A stretch of 64,000 nucleotides of DNA from Pandoraea capi (GTDB taxonomy: Bacteria; Pseudomonadota; Gammaproteobacteria; Burkholderiales; Burkholderiaceae), in assembly GCF_902459735.1 (NCBI RefSeq), contig NZ_CABPRV010000002.1, forward strand, positions 372,001 to 436,000, read 5' to 3'. The notes below the pieces were generated by a model. It was not told where the DNA came from. It saw nothing but the letters and a program-made list of their open reading frames with translations, and did no database searches. Shown here in pieces: positions 9,199 to 17,427 of the stretch. Each line of letters begins with the position of its first letter. Position 1 is the first letter of the stretch. The position numbers and the translations under genes were made by a program.

Positions 9199-9262
9199 CT
9201 TCGATACAAATGCCCGGTCGATACCTCGCTGATGCTTCGCTGATTCGTCGCTAACTCGTCGA

Positions 9263-10600
9263 TTAAGCCTTGAGCGAAAGCCGTGCTTCCAGGCCGCCGC
9301 CCTCGCGATTGCGCAACGTCAGCGTGGCATCCATCGCCTGCGCCAGTTGCCGCGCAATCGCCAGCCCCAGGCCCGTGCCGCCCGTGTGACGGTTGCGCGA
9401 CGTCTCCAGTCGTACGAACGGTGCAAAGACCCCTTCCAGCATGTCTTCGGGAATCCCCGGGCCGCGATCCGCCACGATCACGTCAATGCCATCGGTGCGC
9501 TGAGTCACCACGAGATGCGCAACGTTGCCGTACTTGAGCGCGTTATCGACGAGGTTACCCACAATGCGGCGCAAGGCCTGTGGACGCGTCACGATCGGGT
9601 GACCGATCTGCCCTTCCAGCGTGACCGGAGAGCCGGCGTCCACGTAATCGCACACGAGGCTGTCGAGCAACGCGTCGAGGTCGACCTTGCGCGGCGCTTC
9701 CGACGCACCGTGCAAGGTTCGCGCATAGGTCACGCCTTCCTTGACGAGCGACTCCATCTCCTTCAGATCCTGTTGCAGACGCACCGCCGCCGTCTCGTCG
9801 TCCATCGTGTCGACGCGCAGCCGCATGCGGGTAATCGGCGTCTGCAAATCGTGGGAGATGGCCGCAAGGATCTGCATGCGCTCGGTCATGTAACCGCTGA
9901 TACGCTCCTGCATCGCGTTGAACGCACGTGCCGCGCGCGCGACTTCAGACGGTCCGTCTTCCTTCAAACGCTCAGCGCGCAAATCCGGTCCCAGCGCATC
10001 GGCCGCTTTCGCGAGCGCGTTCAGCGGACGCGTCGCCAATCGCACCGCCAGCCAGCAGCACGCCGCGATCAGCACCAGTTGCAGGCCGAGCATGGCGGGC
10101 AACCAGCCGGACAGCGGCAGATTCGGCGTGGGAAACACGTCGATGGTGAGCGGCGATCCGTCACTCAGTCGCAAATGCGCCTGAAGACGGTCGGTGTCGC
10201 CCGGCACGCTATCGACCGTCACCGGATACGACACCCCGATGGATTCCTCGATCACGCGCGCCACCTGCATCGCTGCGCCTTCATCGGGCTTGCCGCCGGG
10301 CACGCCCGTGCCGAGTTCGAAGCGGTAGCTGCGCCGCGCCAGACGCGGCAGCCACTGCGCCCGTTCGGCCGCCGGCAGGTGGTCGAGCAACGCGACCGAA
10401 CTCGCCACCTCGCTCTCGATGTAGACGCTCATCATGTTTGACGTCACCCGGTTGCGCTCGGTCATGGTGAGCCAGAACGAGAGCGTCTGCGAGAGTGCGA
10501 GGCCGATGAAGAGGATGAGCGCGAGCCGTGCAAACAACGAGCGCGGCCAATGCCAGTTCAGGGTGCCGGGCGCCGGGACCGGCGGCGAAGGGGTTGTCAT
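9263..10600 (-). CDS. Sensor histidine kinase, EnvZ-like
   Basis: A 445-residue inner-membrane kinase. Transmembrane helices lie near residues 22-45 and 165-190, enclosing a periplasmic sensor of about 120 residues, then a HAMP segment, a DHp domain with the ISHDLQTPITRMR H-box (phospho-His) and a HATPase domain with N (NLVDNALKYG), G1 (DRGPGIP) and G2 (GGTGLGLAI) boxes. ATG 10600 overlaps the response regulator stop by four bases, so I reject the in-frame start at 10633. It forms a two-component pair with the upstream OmpR-type gene. Confidence 0.93.
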   Translation of the reverse strand: MTTPSPPVPAPGTLNWHWPRSLFARLALILFIGLALSQTLSFWLTMTERNRVTSNMMSVYIESEVASSVALLDHLPAAERAQWLPRLARRSYRFELGTGVPGGKPDEGAAMQVARVIEESIGVSYPVTVDSVPGDTDRLQAHLRLSDGSPLTIDVFPTPNLPLSGWLPAMLGLQLVLIAACCWLAVRLATRPLNALAKAADALGPDLRAERLKEDGPSEVARAARAFNAMQERISGYMTERMQILAAISHDLQTPITRMRLRVDTMDDETAAVRLQQDLKEMESLVKEGVTYARTLHGASEAPRKVDLDALLDSLVCDYVDAGSPVTLEGQIGHPIVTRPQALRRIVGNLVDNALKYGNVAHLVVTQRTDGIDVIVADRGPGIPEDMLEGVFAPFVRLETSRNRHTGGTGLGLAIARQLAQAMDATLTLRNREGGGLEARLSLKA

Positions 10601-11337
10601 TCGGGAGCGGAGACCACGGTGACCGCTGCGCAAAATACATAGCCTTCGTTGCGCAACGTCTTGATATAACGAGGCTCACGCGCGCCATCGCCCAGGCGCT
10701 GGCGCAAACGGCTGATGAGCAGGTCGATGGACCGATCGAAGGCGTCGGCCTGCCTGCCCTGCGTGAGGTTGAGCAACTGGTCGCGCGTAAGCACGCGTTG
10801 TGGATGATCGAGCAGTACGCGCAGCAGCCTGTACTCCGCACCGCTGAGCGCCACCTGTGTGCCATCGGTGTCGAGCAGATGACGGGCCGTGGTGTCGAGC
10901 TGCCAGTCGCCGAATGCGAGTACTTCGGCCGTCTCGGTGATCTGCATCCCCGGCGGCAACATGCGCGTGCGGCGCAATACCGATTTGATACGCGCCAGCA
11001 ACTCGCGCACGGCAAAGGGCTTGGCGAGGTAGTCGTCGGCCCCCATCTCCAGCCCGACGATCCGGTCGGTTTCTTCGCTGCGCGCGGTCAGCATGAGCAC
11101 CGGCACCGCCTTGAACTTGCCCGCCCGAAGCTCGCGGCACAGCACGAGGCCGTCGTCGCCGGGCAGCATCAGGTCGAGCACGATGAGGTCGGGGGCGCCG
11201 TCGGCCAGCACGGCACGCATCTCGCGTCCGTTGGCCGCCGTGCTCACGCGCATGCCGTTTTTCTCGAGATACTCGGCGAGCAATTCCCGAATCCCACGAT
11301 CGTCGTCGACGATCAGCACATGATCGATTTTTTCCAT
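10597..11337 (-). CDS. OmpR-family response regulator
   Basis: A 246-residue regulator with receiver acidic pocket at residues 11-13, phosphoacceptor Asp55 (VLDLMLPG), Thr84 and Lys106, and a C-terminal winged helix (DRSIDLLISRLRQRLG, then YIKTLRNEGYVF). No ribosome site precedes ATG 11337; instead a perfect TATAAT (minus strand, 11345-11350) ends 7 bases before it, so transcription could begin at or next to the start codon. The stop of the 63-residue ORF upstream overlaps that TATAAT. Confidence 0.93.
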   Translation of the reverse strand: MEKIDHVLIVDDDRGIRELLAEYLEKNGMRVSTAANGREMRAVLADGAPDLIVLDLMLPGDDGLVLCRELRAGKFKAVPVLMLTARSEETDRIVGLEMGADDYLAKPFAVRELLARIKSVLRRTRMLPPGMQITETAEVLAFGDWQLDTTARHLLDTDGTQVALSGAEYRLLRVLLDHPQRVLTRDQLLNLTQGRQADAFDRSIDLLISRLRQRLGDGAREPRYIKTLRNEGYVFCAAVTVVSAPE

Positions 11338-11344
11338 GCGGACG

Positions 11345-11350
11345 ATTATA
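11345..11350 (-). promoter_or_regulatory. TATAAT element 7 bases before the response regulator ATG
   Basis: On the minus strand TATAAT is followed by seven bases and then ATG 11337. No good -35 hexamer stands 17 bases upstream. If used, it would give a leaderless or nearly leaderless mRNA for the regulator; equally it may be chance, since it overlaps the TAA stop of the small upstream ORF. Confidence 0.3.
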
Positions 11351-11537
11351 GCGACGCGCGTTGCGGCATACGGCCCTTGCCATCCCCGGACAAGGGGGGA
11401 TCCTTGCGACGCCGGGCACGCTCCGTTTCGGGCAGCACGCGGCGGCTCGCCGGGGCGAGATCGCACTGCAACGGGTGCACGGCCTCCACGCTCAGGCCGC
11501 CCGCCAGAAATGCCAGCACGCTGAGCAGGCGTTTCAT
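11346..11537 (-). CDS. Small putative secreted protein, 63 residues
   Basis: This ORF starts at ATG 11537, which overlaps the stop of the GFA-family gene (ATGA), and ends 8 bases before the response regulator start. The N-terminus MKRLLSVLAFLAGGLSVEA looks like a signal peptide; the rest is short, basic and Pro/Arg-rich with one Cys. Translational coupling and position inside a four-gene minus-strand unit argue that it is real. I do not recognise a family. It could be a periplasmic partner of the kinase, but nothing in the sequence proves this. Confidence 0.5.
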   Translation of the reverse strand: MKRLLSVLAFLAGGLSVEAVHPLQCDLAPASRRVLPETERARRRKDPPLSGDGKGRMPQRASL

Positions 11538-11941
11538 GCGTCCCCCACGACGGAGAGCTTCTGCCCGTCGGCCACCGAAGCCTCCAGCGCGTAGGGGTCG
11601 ACACCTTCCAGACAACCGATGTTCGCGCGCCACATGCCGGGCATGGTGCGCGAGGCATGGAACGGGTAGATGCCGCAATGCTTGCAGAAGTAATGCTTCG
11701 CCACCCGTGTATTGAACTGATAGCAAGTCAGGTCTTCCGCGCCTGAAAGGATCCGCAGACTGGCTTCGGGAAAGGCGGGCGTCATGAGCGCGCCCTTGCG
11801 GCGGCACAGGCTGCAATTGCAGCGGGCGGCCGGCTCGATGGGCGTGACGACCTCAAAACGGACGGCCCCGCAGTGGCAGGAACCCTGAAACACCTCAGAC
11901 GGCTGCTGGGACGACATGGGGGACGATATTGGGGACGACAT
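11534..11941 (-). CDS. GFA-family (CENP-V/glutathione-dependent formaldehyde-activating fold) protein
   Basis: A 135-residue zinc protein. The family's cysteines are all there: Cys22 and Cys24 (CHCG), Cys41/43/46 (CNCSLC) and Cys86/89 (CKHCG). Family members bind zinc and in a few cases glutathione-formaldehyde adducts, but most are uncharacterised. CTGGAG stands 7 bases before ATG 11941. It heads the unit GFA - small ORF - response regulator - kinase. Confidence 0.85.
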   Translation of the reverse strand: MSSPISSPMSSQQPSEVFQGSCHCGAVRFEVVTPIEPAARCNCSLCRRKGALMTPAFPEASLRILSGAEDLTCYQFNTRVAKHYFCKHCGIYPFHASRTMPGMWRANIGCLEGVDPYALEASVADGQKLSVVGDA

Positions 11942-12014
11942 GGATCAACTCCAGGTGGGTCCGCACCGGCGGCGCGGTCGATGACCGCTTTATAGCCTAA
12001 TCGTTTCGCCCGTT

Positions 12015-12049
12015 TGTATCACTGTGTATCTGGACCCGGCTCCGATACA
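12015..12049. promoter_or_regulatory. TGTATC direct repeats between divergent GFA and redoxin genes
   Basis: TGTATC occurs at 12015-12020 and 12025-12030, exactly 10 bases apart, and its complement GATACA at 12044-12049. Direct repeats at one-turn spacing are how OmpR-class regulators bind. The OmpR-type gene of the adjacent operon is the natural candidate, but this is inference. Confidence 0.4.
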
Positions 12050-12184
12050 CGACATTGCCGAAATGCGGCTTTTTGCACACATGACAGATACGCCCGGGCA
12101 GTGAAATACGGCTACCGGCTCACCTGAACCCACGTAGCCCGATTCACCCAACTAACTCATTACACAGCCCAGGAGAAAACTGCC

Positions 12185-12715
12185 ATGTTGACCATGCTCA
12201 GAAGCGCCTTCGTCGCCCTCGCCCTCACGGGTCTCGCCGCTTGCGCCCCATCGCAGGCGCGTCCCCTCGCGGGCGGAACCGCCCCTGAATTCACCGGCAT
12301 CGATAACTGGCTCAACAGTCAGCCGCTCACCATGCAGCAACTGCGCGGCAAGGTCGTGCTGGTCGACTTCTGGACGTACTCGTGCATCAACTGCATCCAT
12401 ACGCTGCCGTACGTGAAGCAATGGCACGAGAAGTACAAGGATCAGGGATTGGTCGTGGTCGGCGTGCACACGCCGGAGTATGCCTACGAGCGTGATACGA
12501 AGAACGTGCAAGCCGCGATCCGTCGTTTCGGCATTACCTATCCGGTCGCACAGGACAACCGCTACGCCACGTGGAAGGCTTACGACAACCTGTACTGGCC
12601 GGCGTTCTACCTCGTCGACAAGTCCGGCAAGATCGTCTACACGCACTTCGGCGAAGGCGATTACGACAAGACGGAAGGGGCTATCAAGGCGCAGTTGGCC
12701 GCGCCGCAGCCGTAA
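12185..12715 (+). CDS. Thioredoxin-like (redoxin) lipoprotein
   Basis: A 176-residue protein with a lipoprotein signal ending in LAAC (Cys20), so anchored in the membrane facing the periplasm. The thioredoxin fold contains the active-site CINC (Cys67, Cys70) in the context WTYSCINCIHTLPY, as in the C-terminal domain of DipZ-type and related redoxins. AGGAG (12170-12175) precedes ATG 12185. It is transcribed away from the GFA operon and ends before a bidirectional hairpin. A role in periplasmic disulfide reduction is likely from the family. Confidence 0.85.
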   Translation: MLTMLRSAFVALALTGLAACAPSQARPLAGGTAPEFTGIDNWLNSQPLTMQQLRGKVVLVDFWTYSCINCIHTLPYVKQWHEKYKDQGLVVVGVHTPEYAYERDTKNVQAAIRRFGITYPVAQDNRYATWKAYDNLYWPAFYLVDKSGKIVYTHFGEGDYDKTEGAIKAQLAAPQP

Positions 12716-12750
12716 CGAGAGACAGCGGGAACCAGGATCACGGGAATCGC

Positions 12751-12779
12751 CGGGAATCGCCGGAAAAAGGCGATTCCCG
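12751..12779. terminator. Bidirectional hairpin between convergent genes
   Basis: CGGGAATCGCC (12751-12761) pairs perfectly with GGCGATTCCCG (12769-12779) around a seven-base loop. A direct copy of the left arm (CGGGAATCGC) precedes it at 12741-12750. It lies between the redoxin gene (plus) and the Rrf2 gene (minus). Confidence 0.6.
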
Positions 12780-12798
12780 TCTTCACGCTGAACGCCCG

Positions 12799-13242
12799 TC
12801 AGCTTGCCGCAGCTTCATGCTGCGCGCATAGCGCGTCAAAATTCTGGGCGAGATCGGCCAGCGAGATCGCGCCGAGCCGGGCGATCAGGATGGCTTCGGC
12901 TTCGCGCAACGCGCCGTCGAGCGCCGCATTCACCGCGCGCTCGACGGCACATTCCGGGTTGTCGCTTTCCACACCGATGGCGAAGATGTTCGGCCCGCCG
13001 ACAGCGCGGTGAATGTCGAGCAACGTGACCTGACGCAGATCGCACGCGATCGTCCAGCCGCCGCCGTGGCCCTTGTCAGAACGCACGTAGCCAGCGTCGC
13101 GCAGGCCAGCCATCGTCCTGCGGACCACCACCGGGTTCGTTCTCAGCATCTGCGCCAGTTGCTCGGAGGTGAACGGCGCATCGTGCCGCGCCATGTGCAG
13201 CAGCACGTGCAGCATTCGAGACAGTCGGCTATCGCTTCTCAT
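12799..13242 (-). CDS. Rrf2-family transcriptional regulator
   Basis: A 147-residue winged-helix protein with the Rrf2 pattern: TSEQLAQMLRTNPVVVRRTM as the helix-turn-helix and RSDKGHGGGW as the wing. It has cysteines at 67, 98 and 139 but not the three closely spaced cysteines that hold the Fe-S cluster in IscR and NsrR, so it probably senses by another means, as YwnA-like members do. It begins 9 bases after the stop of the methyltransferase gene and shares its transcript. Confidence 0.87.
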   Translation of the reverse strand: MRSDSRLSRMLHVLLHMARHDAPFTSEQLAQMLRTNPVVVRRTMAGLRDAGYVRSDKGHGGGWTIACDLRQVTLLDIHRAVGGPNIFAIGVESDNPECAVERAVNAALDGALREAEAILIARLGAISLADLAQNFDALCAQHEAAAS

Positions 13243-13251
13243 TGTTTCCTT

Positions 13252-13968
13252 TCATCGCTGATTCTGGTCACCCCCTCGAACGTCGAGCGCCTGACGCGCA
13301 AACCAGGCGTGGATCAGACCAGTCTGGAAGAAACGCACGGGCAAGTCGAAACCGCCTTCGCGGAGGATGTCGTCCATCGCCACGGGCGGCACCACCGCCA
13401 CCTGAGAGCCGTAGATGCCTTGCGCACGCTCACGGGCCTCCGGCGCCACCGACATCATCTCGAACCATACCTCAAGCAAGCGGCTTCCGGCGACGGACGT
13501 CATGTCGCACGCCAGATCCGCGCTCGCGAGATAGCCACCGGGGCGCAGCCGCCCGGCAATTTCCCGGAAAAAGGCGCGGCGCTCGGCCGGGTCCGTCACG
13601 AACTGGGAGACGAGAATCGACGTCGCGGCATCGAACGGTGCGCTCTCCGGCAGCGAATCGAGAAATCCCTCATGGAAGCGACAGCGCGACGCAATCCCCT
13701 GCGCCTCGGCCTTGGCCCGAAAGACGTCCAGCATCGGCCCGGACGGTTCCACCGCCGTGAAACGCCAGTCCGGATGACGCTCGGCGAGGTAGAGAATCTC
13801 TGCCCCCGTGCCGGCACCGACGCTGAGTACGTGCGCATCGGCCGGCAACGGCGCGAAGACATTGTCGAGCACCAGTTGCATCGCGTCGCGCAGGGGCGCC
13901 ATGGCGCGCCACGTCTGGTCGTACGTGGCGGCGTGCTGGTCGAACATCGCGATGGTGTCTCGTTGCAT
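13252..13968 (-). CDS. Class I SAM-dependent methyltransferase
   Basis: A 238-residue methyltransferase. Motif I for S-adenosylmethionine is HVLSVGAGTGAE near residues 47-58, followed by an acidic residue at the end of strand 2 (TAVEPSGPM). The first gene of a two-gene unit with the Rrf2 regulator 9 bases downstream. The substrate is unknown; the family includes small-molecule and ubiquinone-type methyltransferases. An intergenic stretch of 182 bases with AT-rich promoter-like sequence separates it from the divergent 560-residue protein gene. Confidence 0.82.
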   Translation of the reverse strand: MQRDTIAMFDQHAATYDQTWRAMAPLRDAMQLVLDNVFAPLPADAHVLSVGAGTGAEILYLAERHPDWRFTAVEPSGPMLDVFRAKAEAQGIASRCRFHEGFLDSLPESAPFDAATSILVSQFVTDPAERRAFFREIAGRLRPGGYLASADLACDMTSVAGSRLLEVWFEMMSVAPEARERAQGIYGSQVAVVPPVAMDDILREGGFDLPVRFFQTGLIHAWFARQALDVRGGDQNQR

Positions 13969-14150
13969 GGCTCAACTCCCGAGGATGGATCGGCATAATT
14001 CGTAACTTTTGATGTTTCATAATGCCATGCAACGCCCCTCGGGGGCAAGTCCCGCGGCCGGGATGGCTTGAAGGTTTGCCAACACCGGAATCGGGCCGCC
14101 CCCGCTGAAAATGAGGAGCCGCCCTAAATATTGGCGTCTGAAGGTCGTTA

Positions 14151-15833
14151 ATGCTGTTGATCGCCCCACTTTCCTTACCGGGGCTTACAAGGACAACCGA
14201 CGACACGCCCCCCCCGATGACGTCTATCAACACAGCCACGAACCTCCTCGCGCTCACGACCGGCGACATTGCCTCGCGTGCGGCTAACGCCTCGAACACC
14301 GCGAATGCCACCGGTACCGGCAACGTGCCTGCGACTGGCGCAGTGACCGGCACCGTCGACTCGACTCGCGTCACGCTTACGCAGGCACCGCCCGTCGCCA
14401 ACTGGCCGACGTACGCTCAGCCCGTCGCCAACGGTGCCGTGCTGAACTGGCAGCAAGTGCCGTCGGACGCCATCTCGCTCCTGATGTCCGGTAACATGTC
14501 GACGACTTCGCTCGGCAATCGGATCGACCAGCTCGGTTCGACGCTGCTCTCCGCGATCGCCAAGGGCGCGACGTCGTTCTCGCAAAGCGTTTTTCGCTCG
14601 ACGTCGGCCGCCCCGGCAACCGATGCCGATCTCGCGGTGCAGCAATCGAAGCTCCAAGGCGGCGCCGACAACCAGTTCGCGCTGTCGATCACCACGGCCA
14701 GCGGCGCGCAGGTCACCGTGAAGCTAGGCAGCAGCGATGACGGACTATCGGTCGAGTTCGAGGTGACGAAGGGCACGCTTACCGATGCCGAACGCGACCA
14801 ACTCGGCAAACTCGGCGATGCGTTCCAGAGCGCCGTCAACGGTCTCGCGAAGCAACCGCCGGTCATCGACTTCAGCGGGCTGACCGGCTTCGATACGTCG
14901 GTCCTGAGGTCCGTGGATCTCTCCGCCACGCTCGGCGCGAATACCGGCACGCCACAGACCATCACGTTCCACGCCGACGCATCGCTGCGGTCGATGCACG
15001 TCGACGGCCCGAGCGGCAAGTTCGACGTCAACGTCGACCTGAAGAATCTCCAGGCCATCGGCAGCCCGACTGCCCAGAAAGCCGCGCTCGCCGCATGGCT
15101 CGACCGTTTCGATACCGCACAGAGCCGGGGTAACGGCGACGCCTCGCTCATGAGCATGTTCAAAGCCGCGTTCACGGGCCTGAACAGCAACTACCCGCCG
15201 GCCGCCGCGTTGCCGCGCATCCCGCTGAACAACGCCGACAAGTCCGTGCTGAGCGGGCTGGCAGACTTCAACGCCTCGATTTCGCAGACGCCGAAGTCGC
15301 CGAATCCGATGCGGCCGTCCGAGATCGATTCGTTTAACTATCAGATCTCGCAAAGCACGCAGATCGGCGGCACCGACATGCTCAATCGCACCATCGGGCA
15401 GCAGACGCAGGCGACGCTGAGCGCGAGCTATCACCGTTCGCTGTGGGCCGGCGTGCCGCTGAATCTGACCAGTGATCCGAAGTCGCAGAACTATGAGTAC
15501 GTGAAGGTCGAGGACACGGCCAGGAGCGCCGTGGATGTGGGGTACCGCAACGGCCTGCTTGCCTACGCGCAAGCGAACCGCTCGGCCAGTCAGACGACGC
15601 AGGTGCAGCGCTATGAGATGGCGAAACTCGTGAGCGACGTCACGACGCCGGTGTCCGCATCGAGCAGCAGCGATCTGCTGACGCTGCTCCAGTCGATCAT
15701 GCAGAACGACGCCGCCCGTGCGACAAAGCCCTCGGCCAGTCAAACGGCCGACGACGATGCGGCGCTCGACGCCGTGCGCAAGCGCACCTCGCTCGAAGTC
15801 GACCCGACGCGCCTCAAGGCGGCCGCAAAGTAA
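14151..15833 (+). CDS. Protein of unknown function, 560 residues, Ser/Thr/Asn/Ala-rich N-terminus
   Basis: I do not recognise a family. The first 90 residues are rich in Ala, Thr, Asn and Ser with very few charged residues and no hydrophobic signal peptide, a composition seen in substrates of type III or flagellar secretion. The central part (about 150-330) looks like mixed alpha/beta with polar repeats, and the C-terminal 150 residues are helical. AAGG at 14141-14144 is 6 bases before ATG 14151; an alternative ATG at 14217 (MTSINTATN) would remove a proline-rich leader. It stands alone between a divergent methyltransferase and a terminator. Confidence 0.7.
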   Translation: MLLIAPLSLPGLTRTTDDTPPPMTSINTATNLLALTTGDIASRAANASNTANATGTGNVPATGAVTGTVDSTRVTLTQAPPVANWPTYAQPVANGAVLNWQQVPSDAISLLMSGNMSTTSLGNRIDQLGSTLLSAIAKGATSFSQSVFRSTSAAPATDADLAVQQSKLQGGADNQFALSITTASGAQVTVKLGSSDDGLSVEFEVTKGTLTDAERDQLGKLGDAFQSAVNGLAKQPPVIDFSGLTGFDTSVLRSVDLSATLGANTGTPQTITFHADASLRSMHVDGPSGKFDVNVDLKNLQAIGSPTAQKAALAAWLDRFDTAQSRGNGDASLMSMFKAAFTGLNSNYPPAAALPRIPLNNADKSVLSGLADFNASISQTPKSPNPMRPSEIDSFNYQISQSTQIGGTDMLNRTIGQQTQATLSASYHRSLWAGVPLNLTSDPKSQNYEYVKVEDTARSAVDVGYRNGLLAYAQANRSASQTTQVQRYEMAKLVSDVTTPVSASSSSDLLTLLQSIMQNDAARATKPSASQTADDDAALDAVRKRTSLEVDPTRLKAAAK

Positions 15834-15849
15834 GCACGACGGGACCCGT

Positions 15850-15886
15850 TCGCCCCCGCGACCGCCTCATGGCGTCACGGGGGCGA
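15850..15886. terminator. Hairpin terminator TCGCCCCCG / CGGGGGCGA
   Basis: Nine-base perfect arms at 15850-15858 and 15878-15886, with an inner CGCC/GGCG stem, followed by GTTGTCT. It separates the 560-residue protein gene from the convergent permease gene. Confidence 0.6.
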
Positions 15887-15958
15887 GTTGTCTCGCGAAC
15901 CCCGAAGATCGCGCCGCTTTCGTCAGCCCAGCGCGATCCTACAAATCGCCCCAGCGCG

Positions 15959-17368
15959 TCAGCTCCCCTGCCCCCGGGCCTGCACGGCCGCACCACCATC
16001 ACGTTGGCGGTACCAGAGCGCGTACACGACCGATAACGCCACCACGAACGGCACGCCGTAGATCAGCGTCATGCGGAACTCGTCGGTGAAATAGGTCGTG
16101 ACGAGTGTCGCCAGCATCAGCAGCGCCCCCGCCAGACTGGCGTACGGATAGCCCCACATGCGAAAACCCAGCGACTTCGCGTCGTGCGCCCGGCGGAAGT
16201 ACAGATGCGTGACGAAGATCATCAGCCACGTGAACATCGCACCGAACATCGACACGGACATCATCAGCGTGAACGACGCTTGCGGCGCCATCACATTGAG
16301 CGCGACCGCGAGCGCAATGCCGATGCTCGAGAGCATCAGCGCGGCGACAGGCACCCCATTGCGGCTGACCTCGCCAAAGCGGCGCGGCGCATACCCCGCA
16401 CGTGAGAGCGAGAACATCATGCGGGTGGTGATGTACAACTGACTGTTCATCGCAGAGAGCGCGGCGACCAGAATCACCAGGTTGATGACGCCGGCCGCCC
16501 CCGGGATATGCGTGGCCGCCATCACCTTGACGAACGGACTGCCGTCTTCCCCGGCCGCGCTCCACGGCACGATCGCCAGCGTCAATGCCAGTGTCAGCAG
16601 ATAGAAGAACACTAGCCGGAACATCGTCGCGCGAAACGCACGGGTGATCGCGCGTTGCGGATCCTGCGCTTCCCCCGCCGCCACGGCGATCATCTCAATG
16701 CTCAGGTAGCTGAAGATCGACACGATCACGGCCACCCACATGCCCCACGCCCCTTTCGGGAAGAACCCGCCATGCGACGTGTAATTCGCCAACCCGATAC
16801 TGCTCCCCTCAGGCGCACGGAAGACGATGTACGCGCCGAGGATCAGGAACCCGACGATGGCCACGATCTTGAGCATCGAAAACGCATATTCGACCGCACC
16901 GAACACCTTGACGCTGGCCGCGTTGATCGCTATCAGGCCCGCCGAGAAGCCAACGATCCAGTACCAGCCCGGCACGGCCGGAAACCAGTATTTCATGTAG
17001 ACGGCAATGGCCGTAACCTCGGTGCCGACGGCAAATACGATCGACGACCAGTAGCCGTAGCGCACCAGAAACCCGGCCAGCGGCCCGATGTAATGCTCGG
17101 CGTAAGCGCCAAACGATCCCGACGTGGGATGCGCGACCGTCATCTCCGCCAGGCACCCCATCAGCAACAGCGCGATGGCACCGCCGATGGCATAGCTCAA
17201 CAGCACACTCGGCCCGGCGAAGCCAATGGCAAACGCGCTGCCCAGAAAGAGGCCCGTGCCGATGGCCCCGCCAATCGCAATCATCGATAACTGCCCGCTG
17301 CTCAAGCCGCGGTGCAGTCCTTTTTCTCGCTCAACAATGCTGTCGAAGCCCGGTTGTGTCGTACTCAA
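15959..17368 (-). CDS. Amino acid permease, APC superfamily (AAT family)
   Basis: A 469-residue inner-membrane transporter with about 12 hydrophobic helices. The first helix carries the AAT-family signature GAIGTGLFLGSAFAIGFAGP and the second the GGAIALLLMGCLAEM stretch. Related to GABA, proline and aromatic amino acid permeases. It is the last gene of a long minus-strand series that begins at 25094; the gap to the porin gene upstream is 59 bases, so it may be cotranscribed. The exact substrate is not deducible. Confidence 0.88.
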   Translation of the reverse strand: MSTTQPGFDSIVEREKGLHRGLSSGQLSMIAIGGAIGTGLFLGSAFAIGFAGPSVLLSYAIGGAIALLLMGCLAEMTVAHPTSGSFGAYAEHYIGPLAGFLVRYGYWSSIVFAVGTEVTAIAVYMKYWFPAVPGWYWIVGFSAGLIAINAASVKVFGAVEYAFSMLKIVAIVGFLILGAYIVFRAPEGSSIGLANYTSHGGFFPKGAWGMWVAVIVSIFSYLSIEMIAVAAGEAQDPQRAITRAFRATMFRLVFFYLLTLALTLAIVPWSAAGEDGSPFVKVMAATHIPGAAGVINLVILVAALSAMNSQLYITTRMMFSLSRAGYAPRRFGEVSRNGVPVAALMLSSIGIALAVALNVMAPQASFTLMMSVSMFGAMFTWLMIFVTHLYFRRAHDAKSLGFRMWGYPYASLAGALLMLATLVTTYFTDEFRMTLIYGVPFVVALSVVYALWYRQRDGGAAVQARGQGS

Positions 17369-17427
17369 GATCGTCTCCTGTGAATCTCGTGAATCAGGGG
17401 GATGGAAAATTAATGAGGCATGGCGGA

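Noticed and set aside
9347-10441. 364-residue plus-strand ORF opposite the histidine kinase
   Set aside because: The kinase frame has all H, N and G boxes; the opposite frame has Arg-rich, motif-free sequence.
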